Source: Erpobdella octoculata (Eukaryota > Annelida > Clitellata > Hirudinida > Erpobdellidae). From it: DNA of 64,000 bases. Position numbers and translations under genes: made by a program. The DNA lies in assembly GCA_963978895.1 (NCBI GenBank), contig OZ022240.1:3301594-3365593 (forward strand), in the 5' to 3' direction. The first letter of the stretch is position 1, and each line of letters opens with the position of its first letter. The notes beneath the pieces were generated by a model. It was not told the DNA's origin. It saw only the letters and a list, made by a program, of their open reading frames with translations, and made no database searches. This document shows, in pieces, positions 32,897 to 53,767 of this stretch.

Positions 32897-34719
32897 TCAT
32901 AAGTCGGTATGCTGTATTCTGTTAGCGAGTCGTGTCTTGAGTTCATGGTGCCATTTTTTGACCTAGAGAAAAAAGTAACATACAATAAAGAACGGAGTAA
33001 ACATAATATGGTTAGAGAAATTTTAACCTTTGCAGCTTGACTTTTGACCTTTGTCTGGAGTTCATTGATCAGATCGGCATAATCTTGGCTTTGATGCTTT
33101 TGAAATTTGGCAATTTCGACTTCCCTGTAGAGCTGCTCGTACTTCTGGATGCGTCTTCCGAAACTGTTCAGTTCTTCCTGTCGTACGACGAGGAATGGCC
33201 GAAATATAAATAAATAGAATGTTCGATTATTCCCTGAACTCCCTCCTGCCTCAAGACTGTGAAGCAACTTTAAATACTTTCTCGTAATTCAAAAGCATTT
33301 TAAAAATTAGAGCGTCGAAATAGTTTTTAAAGTGAAAATGCTCCGTCGGTTAGGCATACTTGTAAAAATTTTAAGTGATTATATAAGATAATTCTAAAAT
33401 GATTTTAGGAATAAAAATTTAAAGCACAGATCTAAATTATTTGAATCACACAAATCAACGACACAACAAGAGATGGAACATTACAACAGATGCTGTGTGC
33501 ACAACTATAATAACAAGATTAATAATAAAGCCATGATAGCTGAGAAGAAATTGTTATATGAAAAAAAAAAACTTTTATTTAACCTTAAGAGATTGAAGTT
33601 CTTCTTCAGGAAGATTGACCCTTCTGGCCAGATCCCAAAGCTGGGCGATTCTATAGTCGGAAAATTGGGATGGATCGAGCTTTTGGCTTATCTTGAATGC
33701 AATTTTATTGTAGCTTTCTTCAAGTGTTTTACCTAAGTCCTCTAACTGAAGATTTATTCCTTTGTTTTTGTTATCTTCTTTCACAATGATGTTGTCTTGT
33801 GATGCTTAAAATTAAATAAGATATCTAAAAAAAAATCTTAAAAACACTTTTCAACAATCAAGTACAATAAGTATTTTGTCTCGACCAACCATCAATAGTC
33901 TCCAATTTATTTTTAATGTCTTTATATTGTTTGAGTTTGATAAGGTGAAGATCAAACTCGTCTTTCAACGCAGAAAACTCATCGCCTACAAAAATGTAAT
34001 TTCAAAAATCTAAAAATCCTGAAAATTATAAAAAAGAAAACCTACTTGTCAAGTTAAGATTTCTAGCTTGATGCCATAAATCTGCCAGCTTTTCATTTTC
34101 TTTGCCAATTTCATAATATGAGTTATCCAGTTTTTTATAATTCCTATTAGAATCATTGATAAGACCATCATCATACAACCTACTCAAACCGTGCTTGCTC
34201 AAAATATCTAAAAATGAAAGTAATTTTTCATAAGTAATAATTTTAATTGAAAGCTATTTAACTGTGTAACAATTGTGACAACGTACTGAGTAAGCTCTTC
34301 CTTACTGATACGTCATATTTGTTAGCTTCCTCAGCTTTAGGTTTTTCTTGTTTCCATTTAAATTCTAATTCATCTTGTACTGCAAAGTCACCGTAGAGGC
34401 TAATAAGATCTTCATCTGTCAGAATCTGAAAATAAAGAACAAATATAATAAAATAAATATAGTACAATAACAAAACCATAAATGAAAAAGAACAAAGTAA
34501 ATATTATTAAGCAGCATAAATAATAACATTTATTAAACAGCATATATCATATATATTTATATATACCTTAGATGCTTTTTCATAAAGTTTATTTAGTTTC
34601 CCAATTCTGAAATTACTTGTACGTCTGGCTAAGGACGTATGACGTTCTGCTAGCGTCAACGCGAAATAATAAGACAAATAAGCACATATGCAAAGGATTA
34701 GCTGTCCGATTAACCGCAT
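32897..34719 (-). CDS. LRPAP1: LRP receptor-associated protein (RAP/LRPAP1), seven exons, 328 aa
   Basis: Exons: 34719-34567, 34425-34287, 34207-34046, 33985-33890, 33804-33584, 33177-33028 and 32962-32897; all phases agree. RAP is an ER chaperone that keeps LDL-receptor-family proteins from binding ligand too early. The N-terminus MRLIGQLILCICAYLSYYFA is a signal peptide. Family blocks are FRIGKLNKLYEKASK, DLISLYGDF, LLNILSKHGL (across exons 2 and 3), EKLADLWHQARNLNL and IAQLWDLARRVNLPEEEL, the repeated three-domain pattern of RAP. The last exon gives VKKWHHELKTRLANRIQHTDL, so the protein ends HTDL, an ER-retrieval tetrapeptide like the HNEL of human RAP. It is about 30 residues shorter than human. 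Head-to-head with SERBP1. Confidence 0.95.
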
Positions 34720-35124
34720 TTTAGCACAATAATATAAACAAGAGAAAACAAAACTACGAGGTCTAAAAATCGGGCAAACAAAACCTATTATACTTACTAC
34801 TATTTTGAAGCTGGTAATCATCTGTCAATAATATAAGAGATAAATTATGAAAAAAGTTATTTTAATTTGTAAAAATATTTTTTATAAATGTACACTTTTT
34901 AGTAAACTTAATATTTTTATTTTAATTTGTCATTGTAACAAATCTAAAAAAAATTAATAAATTAGCTTTGCGTCTGCTTTCTCAGGCCGAATAAACGGGC
35001 ATTTGAGTTTCCGGTCGCCATCACCATGATCGTTGCTATCTCGCTGCGGTTTAGGTAGTTACTAAAATTCTCAGACTTACAATCGGCCTGCTCATCACAT
35101 ATTTAGGAGGCTGATTCACAAAAG
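34720..35124. promoter_or_regulatory. Shared bidirectional promoter interval, LRPAP1 / SERBP1
   Basis: 405 bp between divergent start codons. A GC-richer patch at about 34970-35060 contains GGCCGAATAAACGGGC and CCGGTCGCCATC and is the likely SERBP1 transcription start area. No TATA box is evident. The two genes plausibly share this interval. Confidence 0.55.
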
Positions 35125-38100
35125 ATGGAGAATTCCTACGGAATATCTGTAAAAAATAAGTACGATTTGTTTCTGGAGACTGATGATCCCCTGGAAATAA
35201 TCCGCGAGCAGGAGAGAAGGACAGCGGCTAAAAAAGCTGAAAAGTTAAAGAAAGCCACCCAAGAAAAGGACGCAAAGCCTGCTTCAAAATCGAAACAGGC
35301 TAAACCCAATGTTCCGACACCTGTATCTCCACCGAGCGTTCAGGAAAGTAAAAGCGAAAAGAGTGAACCGGTCGTTGCGCCTGGTAAATCCGATGGTAAG
35401 CTTCATTCATATGCACGTTGTTTTTTTTTTAGTTGGATCAGCAATTGTAAGCAGAATTTCATGCATATTTAGTTTCTTTCTGAAGCATTTTCTGTAGTGT
35501 ATGTGGACCTGGATTCACCATTAGTTTTGTATTATTTATTTCTTTATTGGTTTTTCAACTCATTTTAGAAAAGCAGAAGCGCCAGAAGCCGGCAGAGGAC
35601 AATGACTCGAGGCTTTTGAAGGATCGTGGCAACAGGCAGCGACCTCCGAAAGAAGAGACTGTCCACCAGGAAGAAAGGTATCACATTTAGGCTTTTTATT
35701 CATATGAATTGGCTTGACAAGGACATGCATGGTTTGATCTTTATTTTCTAAGGCATTTCAATTAATAAGTCGTATTATCGTTTTTTTTTCGATGGGACCA
35801 TTAATTATCAACCTTGAACTTAATCTTTATAGTTGAAAGCAAAAATTGAACCTCTCCTGTGTTAGAGGCGAACACTTTGATAAATTCATAATTAATATTA
35901 CCGTATACATGTCTTTTACCATCACTTGAATTCAGATGAAAATTATTTTGTGAAAGTTTTGTTTATTAATTAATGGTATCTGCATTGCACGCAAGATTAT
36001 AACCATGCTGCATCCTTGGATTTTCTATCCATCAGTTGTGCTTCCTTTAGTTTTAGACTATTTTACAGTGACTACAAACCATATAACACCTCCTTTTTTA
36101 ATGGGTCTGCCTATAACCATGCCTTGAAATCCAGCTCATAAACAAATATGCATGAGCACTTATATTCACAGTTGCTTCATTTATATTTTTTCTTTATTAT
36201 AACCATTTTCAGTAGAACCTCTTTTTACAACCATCACTTTTGTGACTTTTGTGTCTATATGACCTAAGAATTATGCAAAGACATCCTATTTCTTCCATGT
36301 TATTTTGTTTGGATTAAACAACCGATTTTATACAGCAAAAGAGAAGTCACATAAATGATATACTGATGTACTGGATATTTCAAAATTTTGGCTCACTGAT
36401 GTGCTCTTAAGATGCTGAATTTCTTTGATTTAGTATGATGTCTTCTAAAGAAATTTTATTTTAGATTTATTTGTAATTTTTATTATTTGTTTTGTGTGTA
36501 TTTTCTTCTATTTTTGAATTGCAGTGAAAAACTGGAGATTGGAACTTTTGATGTGAGAGGAAATAGTGGAAATGGTACGAGAGAGAGAAGAGGTGGAGGA
36601 AGAGGAGGTAGAGGCTTTACTTTCAGAGCCAACACTGAAAGATCACCAAGAGAAAATGTTGAAGGTGGCTTTGGTGGTTCGGAGAGACGCCCTAGACGTG
36701 GGGGTTTTAATAGGGGTCCAAGACCCAACTTTTCTGAGGATAAAGAGGCTGAAAACCAAGAGAATAACAACTTTGAAGGTTCTCAGTTCGAGGCCAGGTC
36801 AGGACCACGGAGAGCATTTTTTGGAAGTAGCCCAATGGTAGAGAATGGTGGTGAGTCGGAAGAGAGGAGAGATAGGCAGTTTTCGAACAATGATGAGAGA
36901 AAAGGTTTCTTTGGAAGGAGTAGCAATGGATTCGAGAGAAGAAGAAGAGAAGACGGAGAAAACAGGGGCTACGGCGGACCGAGAAGAAATTACGAAAACA
37001 GACCTCCGAGACGGACTTTCAGCAACAGACAAGCGCAAGAAACCGGGGCCGAACCTAGCGGCCCTGATGAGAACAGAGCTGCTGGCGTGGAGGAACCTCA
37101 ACAAGAAGTTGAGACATTCGGTCACTGGGGTGCTGAGAACACCAGTGCTGATGAGACCTCAGGTGGTGCTGGTGCTGGGGGTCACATGAGAGCTAGGGGC
37201 AGAGGAGGATTTGGCAGGGGACGTGCAAGAGGCAGAGGTAGAGGAGGCATTCCTGGAGGCAGGAGGGAGTTCAGCAGAAGAGGAGGCAGCAGTCATGATT
37301 CGTAAGATTCATCTTTTTTCATTATTTCTATGCTTAATTATATCTATAAGTTCTTAAGCTGAGAAAAATTCAATAAGATATTTTTTGGAGCTGAGCATTT
37401 GATGGGTGATATTAACATGATTAATGAGTTTTGTCATAAATAAATATATTTTATAAAAAAATCTGTAGTGGCTTATTTGTTCCTGGTAATTAATTACTTA
37501 ATTTAGATAGATAGATTACATCTCAAGTATTGTTTAGTTCGATCAACAGAAATAATTACCATTAAAAATTTATTTATAGAAAGATGCTTCTGATAATAGT
37601 TAAACACTCTAACTTGTATTTAAATGTGATTTAGCAATAATTAAGGCCCTGTTTTAAAAATCTTTTTTAAATTATTTAAAATGACCTATGGTCTCATCAA
37701 GGCTATTATTCTTTGTCTTGTTGTAGCGGTTATGGAGCAAAGGCAACGGACAAGAGGGATGGAAGTGGATCACATAACTGGGGAAATGTCATGGACGATC
37801 TTGAGTCAGTTGTTACTTTTTGTAGTTTTTTTTAGTGAGATTTAAATTTCATAAGCACTTAGTTCAATTTTGTTTTTTAATCTTTTTATCTATCGAGAGC
37901 TTTTTTTTAGTGAATTATAAAATAATAATATTTTATCTCAGGGCTCAGAGTGAAGCTGCACCGACTGCTTCATGGGCAGACCAGGCTGAAGCTGCCGACA
38001 TTCAAGAGAGTGCTGGAAACATCAGGTGTGTGAATGATGATGATGTGATTTGTTGTTATAAAGCAGGAGGTGGCTCAGCTAACTTTGACTTTATATGGAC

Positions 38101-38415
38101 GATTTTCTCCACGTGTTGGTGTAGTGGTTTAGACACCGGCACGGATATCCAGAGTCCCGGGGTTCGATTCCAGGTTAGGGCACGTAGTTTCCTTGAGCAA
38201 GAAATTAACTCACACTATTCAGGCCAACTCAGCCTTTCAACCTTCACTGGTCGATAAATGAGTACCAGTTTCGCGACTGGGGGTGGTAATAGGGTTCGAC
38301 AAGTCTCGATTTCGGATGCACGTGCGGGCTGCAGGAAACTGTGTGATCCCATAAGCACGAGTCGTTTCCGGCGCCTCTGAGGTTTCATAACACTAGAGTG
38401 CACCTTACTAATTCT

Positions 38416-38451
<36 letters not shown>

Positions 38452-39220
38452 GGATTTCGCTTAATTTAATTTAATTAAACTGCAATATTGCAGTACTTAC
38501 GAGGATGAGTCTGGTGCAGCTCAAGCCCCTGCTGAACCGGAAGCAAAGATGATGACCCTGGATGAGTACAAGGCTGTCATGGAGGCCAAGCGCCTGAAGA
38601 TCGAGTTCAACATCCGCAAACCCGGTGAAGGATGCTCTGATGACAAGTGGAAGAAAACCTATGTACTGAAGAAAAAGGAACCTAACAAGGGAGATGCTGA
38701 TGAAGAGGAAGAGGTTAATCATTTTCTTGTTTATTATTTATAATTTTCTCGTGGTTGATTACGGCATACAATAAATTTATGGTTTTAATTATTGAAAAGA
38801 GAAGGTAATTACGAAATCTTGATATTAGCGGAGTACATCGTTGGTCAAAAGTGTGTTTTTAAATACTTCGAAGGTTTTATTTTCACGTGTCGTCTATATT
38901 GTTTGTGAAATATATTTTGCCAGGAAACTGAAGAGGACAGGCACGGAAAGTCGAAGAACCTTCTTCCGATCCAAATCACCTTTTTTGATGACCGTCGCGG
39001 AGGTCCTGGCGGTCGCGGTGGATTCGGAGGAGGTGGAAGAAGAGGCAGCAGAGGTGGAGGTGGATTCGATCGTGGTAGTGGCCCTTCTTACAGAAGAGGA
39101 GGCGGTCCTCCCAGAGGCGGCGGCGATAGGGACAGGAGGACGCCCAGGGAGAATGCCCCCAATGTTGCTGACGAGCAGGACTTTCCCAGTCTTGTCGCAC
39201 CTGGTACTGGTGCACAGTAA
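35125..39220 (+). CDS. SERBP1: SERBP1/HABP4-family RNA-binding protein (Vig-like), seven exons, 611 aa
   Basis: Exons: 35125-35395, 35569-35677, 36525-37301, 37727-37804, 37942-38025, 38494-38713 and 38924-39220; total 1,836 nt with all phases agreeing. Family hallmarks are the N-terminal NKYDLFLETDDPLEIIREQE, a long Arg/Gly-rich exon 3 (about residues 127-385), GSGSHNWGNVMDDLE (about 400), MTLDEYKAVMEAKRLKIEFN with IRKPGEG (about 459-480), a second RGG cluster (about 535-580) and the terminal DEQDFPSLVAPG. Proteins of this family bind mRNA and ribosomes, often occupying the mRNA channel of idle 80S ribosomes, and are substrates for arginine methylation. Exon 3 is unusually long and GAGAG-rich. 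One ancestral gene appears to cover vertebrate SERBP1 and HABP4, and I cannot say which is closer. Confidence 0.95.
38105..38460 (+). mobile_element. tRNA-derived SINE with (CTA)n tail
   Basis: Pol III box A TGGTGTAGTGG at 38117-38127 and box B GGTTCGATTCC at 38161-38171, spaced as in a tRNA. A non-tRNA body of about 240 bp follows, including TTCCTTGAGCAAG, and an (ACT)n tail of about 30 bp ending near 38450. Lies in SERBP1 intron 5 in the sense direction. It does not fold as a functional tRNA. Confidence 0.85.
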
Positions 39221-39599
39221 ATCTTCAAGTGCAACAACTGCACGACACTAGATGAAACTCTTTGAGTCATTCATTGTTGGTTGAGGTATCGAATCTTGTG
39301 AACGGGACGGCGGTATATATCGTTATATAAATATATATATTTATATACACGTGCACCTTTACGATGTTGTGTCGGTGTGCTCGGATGACACCAGTGTTGT
39401 TTTTGTTTGGAAGAGTTGTTTTGTCTACGTTGAGTGCTATAAATTTCCTTTCATGTCTTCTTCCGTTGCAGATTTGTATGTATACAATTGTTGTTGGCTT
39501 GATGACTTTTCTAGGTCGTTGTGACACGTTGGCTTGTGTACAAGTTGCTGATTCTCATTTTTTTTGCTGATTGTGAACTCTACTGTGTCTCTTCGTCTG

Positions 39600-39604
<5 letters not shown>

Positions 39605-39636
<32 letters not shown>

Positions 39637-39645
39637 CTCTCTCGT
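39605..39645. repeat. (CT)n in SERBP1 3' UTR
   Basis: Short CT tract with flanking pyrimidines. Confidence 0.85.
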
Positions 39646-40023
39646 GTAGATTTTTTTACTTGCCGGAGTTTCTTTTAATTTGCAGTACTGTTCTGTATAT
39701 ATTTTTTTTTTTTAGTTGAACAGACTAGAATTTGTCTCTCGGTTGGCTACTGTGTTAAATGACGATATGCGAACTCTGGTGGAATGCTTCCTAAATGAAT
39801 CGTAATTCTTAGGATTGTAAATTGTCTACCATCGCAGTGGAAGGCCGTATTAATGATGATGCCGTCTTAACAGGCTGGCTGCTTAGGGTTTTTTGTGTAT
39901 CTCGAGCTGAGATGAAGCAAGTTGTAAACTTTATGGATATATGCAGTTGCAGAGCTCTGCTAGCTTAGTAAAGAAGTAAATTGTTGAACTGGAGTCGTTC
40001 ATTTGGTGGTTTCTTAATGATGG

Positions 40024-40029
40024 AATAAA
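40024..40029 (+). terminator. Likely SERBP1 poly-A signal
   Basis: AATAAA, about 800 bases past the stop codon, preceded by non-repetitive sequence consistent with a long 3' UTR. Confidence 0.5.
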
Positions 40030-40790
40030 ACTAGATGATGTAATAAGATTTTTAGTACTAAATTACTAAATTGGCCTGTGAGTTCGGGTATTGTCGGTGC
40101 CTTTATTGATTGAAAGTTCTTGCTTTCATCTAAGCGATAATTACGCAAAACGGCTGATGATCCCTGATTATTAATATTATAGGATTACTTTAGATTTTAA
40201 TGAAGATTTTTTTTTGTTAATTTACTTTTTAGATTTATTGCAGACATATTTTGGCTCCCTCGGCTGCAGCCTTTGAGTTTAAAAAGGCACTGCTCGCCCT
40301 GTAGAAACATCTTAGACATGCCCCCCTCAATCGTTTTTAGATCCGGCCCGGGTCACATTATTGTGTGACAGTCGTGGTGACAACGACGGTCTCATTCAGA
40401 AACATACACGAAGGTGAGCTGTGATTGCAGGTCAGTTCAGTTCCTTTGGTTAAAGTTTATGTTTTAAACACTGCAAACTAGATCCACAGTGAAAAAATAG
40501 CCCATTAGAGTTTTCAAGTGACCATTGAAATTTTTCTATTTTGTACCCTAGCGATTGGCCTTCAGGTCAAATGGGCTGCTATTTCAAACGACCTTCATTG
40601 AAGTTTTCCACTAGTTATGTCAATTAGACAGGTGCGAGCGGGCTATTAGGTGTAATTAATCAATTCGATCTTCATTGACAACCAAATTTATGATTGTAAA
40701 AGCTGGAAACAAAACCACTTTTAAGCAGGAAACGGAGGTTATGAATAGGCTCAGCGGACTGATTTGGTACTATACGTTAGAAGAGTAGTG

Positions 40791-41117
40791 CAAGGGCCGA
40801 TTTTTACGGCCTGACCCGTTGACAAGTCGGCCCGGGCCATTTCATATGCTAACAATTTTTTTTTTATGATAGTTTATAGTCCTTTACACCAAGTGTTTTA
40901 AAACTGATTTGGCTGTATGTAGGAAGCACATATGTAATTCCTGTCGTGGATCAAAGTTTGATCCCTTTAACTGTCCCTCCTCCTTTATCCAGGCCTGGGA
41001 CTGGCTCGCAATTAGCGAAGCGGAGTTATGCTAACAATTTGAGACCTGGCCCGTTTTTATAGGCCTAAATAAAAAGTCCCTATATTTGGCAAAAAATCAC
41101 GACCCGGCCCCTTGCAG
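40791..41117. mobile_element. Possible MITE with GC-rich inverted ends
   Basis: Left end CAAGGGCCGATTTTTACGG, right end AAAAAATCACGACCCGGCCCCTTG: the outer ten bases and the inner T-run mirror each other. Middle sequence includes repeated GGCCCG/CCTGG and GCTAACAATTT blocks. No clear target duplication. Confidence 0.45.
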
Positions 41118-43379
41118 TAATCTACCTACTGTATAAATGTTCTGTTCTCCCCAATTTGTCTTTATTTCCATTTTATAAGCATCGATTTCTGTCGTCATCG
41201 CTGCCTTTCATTCACACGGCGTTCTGCTCAATTGCGACTGAACCTGACGAACTGAGAACATGAAAGAGCTCATATAAGTTCCCCACAGCGACCCTACCTA
41301 CGTACGTACGCAAGTACGCACCCAATTGAACGCGCCTTCATAATGCGTCTTCACCTGGGTGCGTTTTCAATAAAGGTTTTAATGCTGTCGCGAGAGTCGT
41401 TTCGGGCTTAACAACTTGATTTGGAATTTCCGTTGGCGTCGATTACGAAATTTAGCGGAATGTGAAAGTGAAAACGAAAGTAAAAAAGAAGCGGATGAGT
41501 CATTTAATTGTTTTGTTTACTGATAGTTAAAAGACTTCCATAGTTGGTTTATTCAACTTTAAAGATTAAACAAGGCTTTTCCGAACAGAATCCGTTTGAT
41601 TCAGTCATATGGAACAAGAAATCTAAAGAAAATAGATCAATAAGACAAAACGTATTTTTATATTTGGATTAGTAACAGAATGCTGTGTTGTTTTCTATTT
41701 TATTAATGAAAATATCAGCTGTGTAAAAAAAAAATATACAACTGAAGAACGCATATAGATCTAACTTTTACTAAGCAATCATTTCACGAGGTTTTTTGAA
41801 GGGCGAAGTGTCTATGTTACAAGTCGTCGCTAGTCTGACCAGCTCAGTTAAGACTGACGACGACGCTAGATTTTGAACTACGTAAACATGGAATGTGAAG
41901 GTGACACTAAAAAACACACACCAGTAGAAAAGAAAATCTCTTTTATTTGTTTACGTTTTCTAAGCAAAACAAGAGAGAAAAAAACAGAAAAAAATTTCAT
42001 TTTTCCAACGACAAAAAAAACTAAAAAGAAAAGCCATTTAGATCACATTCAGTCGCGGAATTTTGCGGTAATTTTTATCTTTAATCTCGGTCTTGTTGAT
42101 TTTATATAATAAAAAACACATTCAAGAATGTTATCAGAAAAACAATATATGTATAAATATGTGTGTGTATGTGTATGTTCGTGTGTATGTATGTGTGTGT
42201 TTTTGTGTTACGTCGTTATTAATTCGCGAATTGTCCAGTTCAGGCCAAGCGACGATGATATGATGAAGAAAATTCACAATTAAAATGTAAAGGTTTGTAA
42301 AAAAAAAGTGAAATCTAAGTTAGAATACAAGATTACACGTAAGATCGGATACAGCAAAGTTTAAATAGGTAAATAATTACATGTAACATTATGCAAAGTC
42401 AAGTAAAAAAAGTACTGAGAATTTTGGTTAAGAATAGAAGAGCATATAGAACATGCATAAATCGACGTGAAGATATGGGAAATGAAAAACATCGAAATGG
42501 AAAAAATGTTGATTTAAGTATTTAAATTCGATCTGGTAATGAAAAAGACATTGTTAGAATATTTACTAATTTTTGATTATTTATTTTTTTCTCATAAGAC
42601 TATTTCTAAGTAAACACTTAGGTGCATTATTGCTGAACCAAGTATATATATATACCTATATATTCTGTCGTCGTCGAGTTAGGGTATGGCTGGTTGGGGA
42701 AAATCGTAGTGGCAGGGAAATCGCGCTGTTAAGTTGTTAAACGTCCAATCGTCATTCAAATGAAATTTGGGAAAATATAAAATTGAATCGCGAACGAAAT
42801 CCACACAAAGACAGACCGACATTGAAAGGTTTTTGCGAAGGTATATATATATATATATATCTATATACACCTTAGCGATGATGATGTTGCATTGGGAATA
42901 TCCACATGTAGTCTTTTGCTTCAAATCGTTGTGGAGAGAGAAATAAGAAACAGAGCAAATGAGAAATCAAGATAAAAAGACAAAATAGGAGAGAGAGAGA
43001 GAAAGAGGGGGAGGGAGAGAGAGAAGGAGAGAGAGAGAGAGATCTCCATATGCGCTTCTTCAAGTATTTGCATAAATGTTTTGGCAAACGTAAATCGTGA
43101 CGCACATGACATGCAACTGGAAGTTTGCATAAAGCGTCGGAATGTCAGAATAAATAATAATTAATTAATTAAATTATTACATAAATAATGTCAATGTATT
43201 ACGAATATAAATACGCGTATGTACACAATGGAATATTATAAATAATTAGCTAATTATATAAATAAATAATCATACCGAACAGTAGCAACAACAACTAAAC
43301 AATTTAACAACAATAAGAAGTTAAAACCAACGAGAAATCTCGTATTGGTTCGCTATATAATGTATATATGTATGTATCC

Positions 43380-43382
<3 letters not shown>

Positions 43383-43448
<66 letters not shown>

Positions 43449-43530
43449 TGTATGTATGTATGTATGTATGTATGTATGTATGTATGTATGTATGTATGTA
43501 TGTATGTATGTATGTATGTATGTATGTATT
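43383..43530. repeat. Compound (AT)n-(ATGT)n microsatellite
   Basis: AT tract to about 43420, then an uninterrupted TATG/ATGT tetranucleotide tract to about 43528. The abrupt switch suggests a point change followed by expansion. Confidence 0.97.
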
Positions 43531-43813
43531 AACGTATGCATGAATTTATAAGAAAATTTATTTATATATCTCTTCTATTTAAATATCTTCTTCTGTAAAG
43601 ATTTCTGCAATCTGTAAATAAATAAAACAAATTAATCTGATTACAATATTGTAAAATAAATTATAAAATCGGTTAGTTGGTATTATTCAAACATTTCACG
43701 ATTTTAAAGATGAAATATCTCGGTTACTTAGCTAAAATTGGGAATAAAATTGTTCAGGTGAGGTGATGTCAGGTAGCTTGCTACTGCAAGTGATATATGA
43801 TGATAACAATCTT

Positions 43814-43936
<123 letters not shown>

Positions 43937-44079
43937 TCCTATAAAAGAGTATCTGGAACTGTCTGATTAATTTGATTTGATTAATTTTAATTAATTTAAG
44001 GCCTAATTCATGTTGGAAACATTAAATTCATGTTTTGTCATCCAGAATAAAGCTTTCCTGAAAGTTTTAGAGCTCTAGG

Positions 44080-44200
44080 TGGTCGAAAAGTGGGAAAGTG
44101 ACCGGGAGCGTGAGAGCAAGCGGGAAAGGAAACGGGATCGTGAGAGAAAAACGATAGAAAACCCTCTAAAAAGCTCGGGCAACGCCAAACACCCCGCTAG
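44080..44200 (+). mobile_element. Helitron 3' fragment
   Basis: Begins in GTGGGAAAGTGACCGGGAGC minisatellite units and ends GCTCGGGCAACGCC...CCCCGCTAG at 44200 before T and a short TA tract. The hairpin's right stem has decayed. Same family as 19230-20512; no 5' end found. Confidence 0.75.
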
Positions 44201-44429
44201 TATATATATAATAAAGATTTTGTTATTATTATTGGTCATTTCCACAAGCTCCTACACGATGACGCCCCTGCACCATAGTTCCACGAAGCTAAATTCAGTC
44301 GTTGCTCGACGCCTCGGTCAATCCAGCACTAATTCCTTCTCGATACTCACTTCATCACTTCAGCAAACTCCCTCGACGCGTCACTGGCGTCGAAATCTTT
44401 ATCGCAATCAGCGCTACTGACATCACAAT

Positions 44430-44640
44430 CGTCGTCATCGTCATCATCGTCGTCGTCGTAATTATCATCGTCGTCGTCATCATCATCATCATCGTCGTCG
44501 TCATCAAATTCGTAATCGTCATCATCGTCGTAGTCATCATCATTATCATCATCACCATCATCATCATTATAGTCAGCATCGTCATCATTACCATCATCAT
44601 CATCATTACCATTACCATCATCATCATTCTTCCATCATCG
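44430..44640. repeat. CATCGT trinucleotide repeat
   Basis: CGTCAT/CATCAT interspersed tract immediately downstream (minus-strand sense) of the RBPMS-like gene's terminal exon. Not coding. Confidence 0.9.
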
Positions 44641-44648
44641 TACCTGGA

Positions 44649-51951
<7,303 letters not shown>

Positions 51952-52011
51952 CTGGAAACAAAAAAACCAGAAGATAACTTAAATGAAACTAATAATATAA
52001 TAAATAATAAT

Positions 52012-52178
<167 letters not shown>

Positions 52179-53767
52179 CGTGTTTTTTTGCTAGAATACC
52201 TAAAGACAATTAATAATAATTTTTTTAAACATTGAAGAATTAACAATTTGCTAAAATTCTTTGAGTCATTTTGCAAATTGAAATTTTTTTTACTCCTATA
52301 AATTATGTTTGTAAACACAATAATTTAAACTTTTTTAACACGATTTAAATTTATATTAACCCAATTTATATCCATTTTTTATAATGTAAAATCATATCTA
52401 CTTAATTTATATTTATATCAGAAATAAATATTCGTATAATATAGGTATGCTTTTATCCACAAAATTCATATTTATATATCCATAATTAATATTAATAAAA
52501 ACCAAAAAATTCAACTTTTTCCAGTTTTTTTTAGTTTCTACCTGCTATATTTTTTCATCTGTTTTTATGTTTTATTTTGCACACATGTTTTTTCCATTAA
52601 CGTAATTCCTTTCTTGAGTTATTTTTTAATTTTCCATATTTTCCATCTCCTCATTTCCACTCACCAATCCTTACTTCTCTGCTCCTCTGTTACCTTTTCC
52701 ACCACCTCCTCCCACTAAAAAAAAAAAAAACGAAAGTCCATCTTCAAAATGACCGCCCGGGTTGTAGTAGAAGGCTGTGCGTCGCATTCAATTTAGTGGA
52801 AACCGAAGTGATTCGAATGCATCATTAAGAGGTGTTCATACGAGCAAGAAGAAGAAAAAATAATAAAATAAAAATCTTCGTATTTTTGCATTTCGCTTGT
52901 ATTTGTGTGTTTTTATTACTGTTGTTTGTATTGCTACATCATTGTGTTTAGTACCTTTTCACGTCGTGTCTTACTACTTTACTGTGTGTGTTATCTTGCC
53001 TGAATGTCTGTATTGCTGTCTCGCTCTGTGCACTGCTGCCCCAATGTGCTTATTATTCTGGCTTACTGTCTGTATTACTGCGTCACTTTGTGTATTTTCG
53101 TCTTTCTGCGTAAACATTCTTGTGGATATTTAGTAACCAGTTAACTTATTACATTGGGTAGTATACTTTTGAAACGACAATAACATTAAACCTTTTCCAA
53201 CACTCCATGAACATGCTTCGATTTAATTTTTATCTCACTTTTCCTTCTTTGTTCACAAATTCAAGTAAACAACATTTTTTTTGTGTTTTCAAATTAAAAA
53301 AAACTCTCACTGCTTAAATATCTTCCCCTTATTTTGACTTTAATGGTCAACTCGAAGCGAGAGCGAAACCGATCATTACCCACTACAACAAGCCCTCCAT
53401 TGCACCTGCATACCTCCCACCCACTCGCCCACTACCCTGCTACCCTCCCCACTCTACCCTACCCCACTACCGCAGATACACACGGTAATTATCAGGTGCA
53501 ATTGCAGCCCTGAGATGGCACTTTACGACTGAGCCATGTGCGAGTGGGACTAAATGTGCAGCTGGAGAGAGAAGTTATGCTCTCTAAATAAGTAATCATT
53601 TAAAAATAATATATTTATTTATTTATTATTTGTGACTCACCAGTTAGTGATCAGTTTGTAAAATAATTATTGATTTGGAATGACTGAATAAATGATTTCA
53701 ATGATAAGTGATTTCTATCGAACTATTCCAATATGTTTCTGTTAGCCCGAACTGATCAGCCAAACTT

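Noticed and set aside
36483..37125. Antisense frames over SERBP1 exon 3
   Set aside because: Reverse complement of Arg/Gly codons; the plus frame has matching splice phases and family motifs.
38117..38171. Functional tRNA gene
   Set aside because: Box A and B are present but acceptor-stem and anticodon pairing are absent and a SINE body and tail follow.
41873..42109. 78-codon Lys-rich frame
   Set aside because: Low complexity, no splice sites or motif, AT-rich context.
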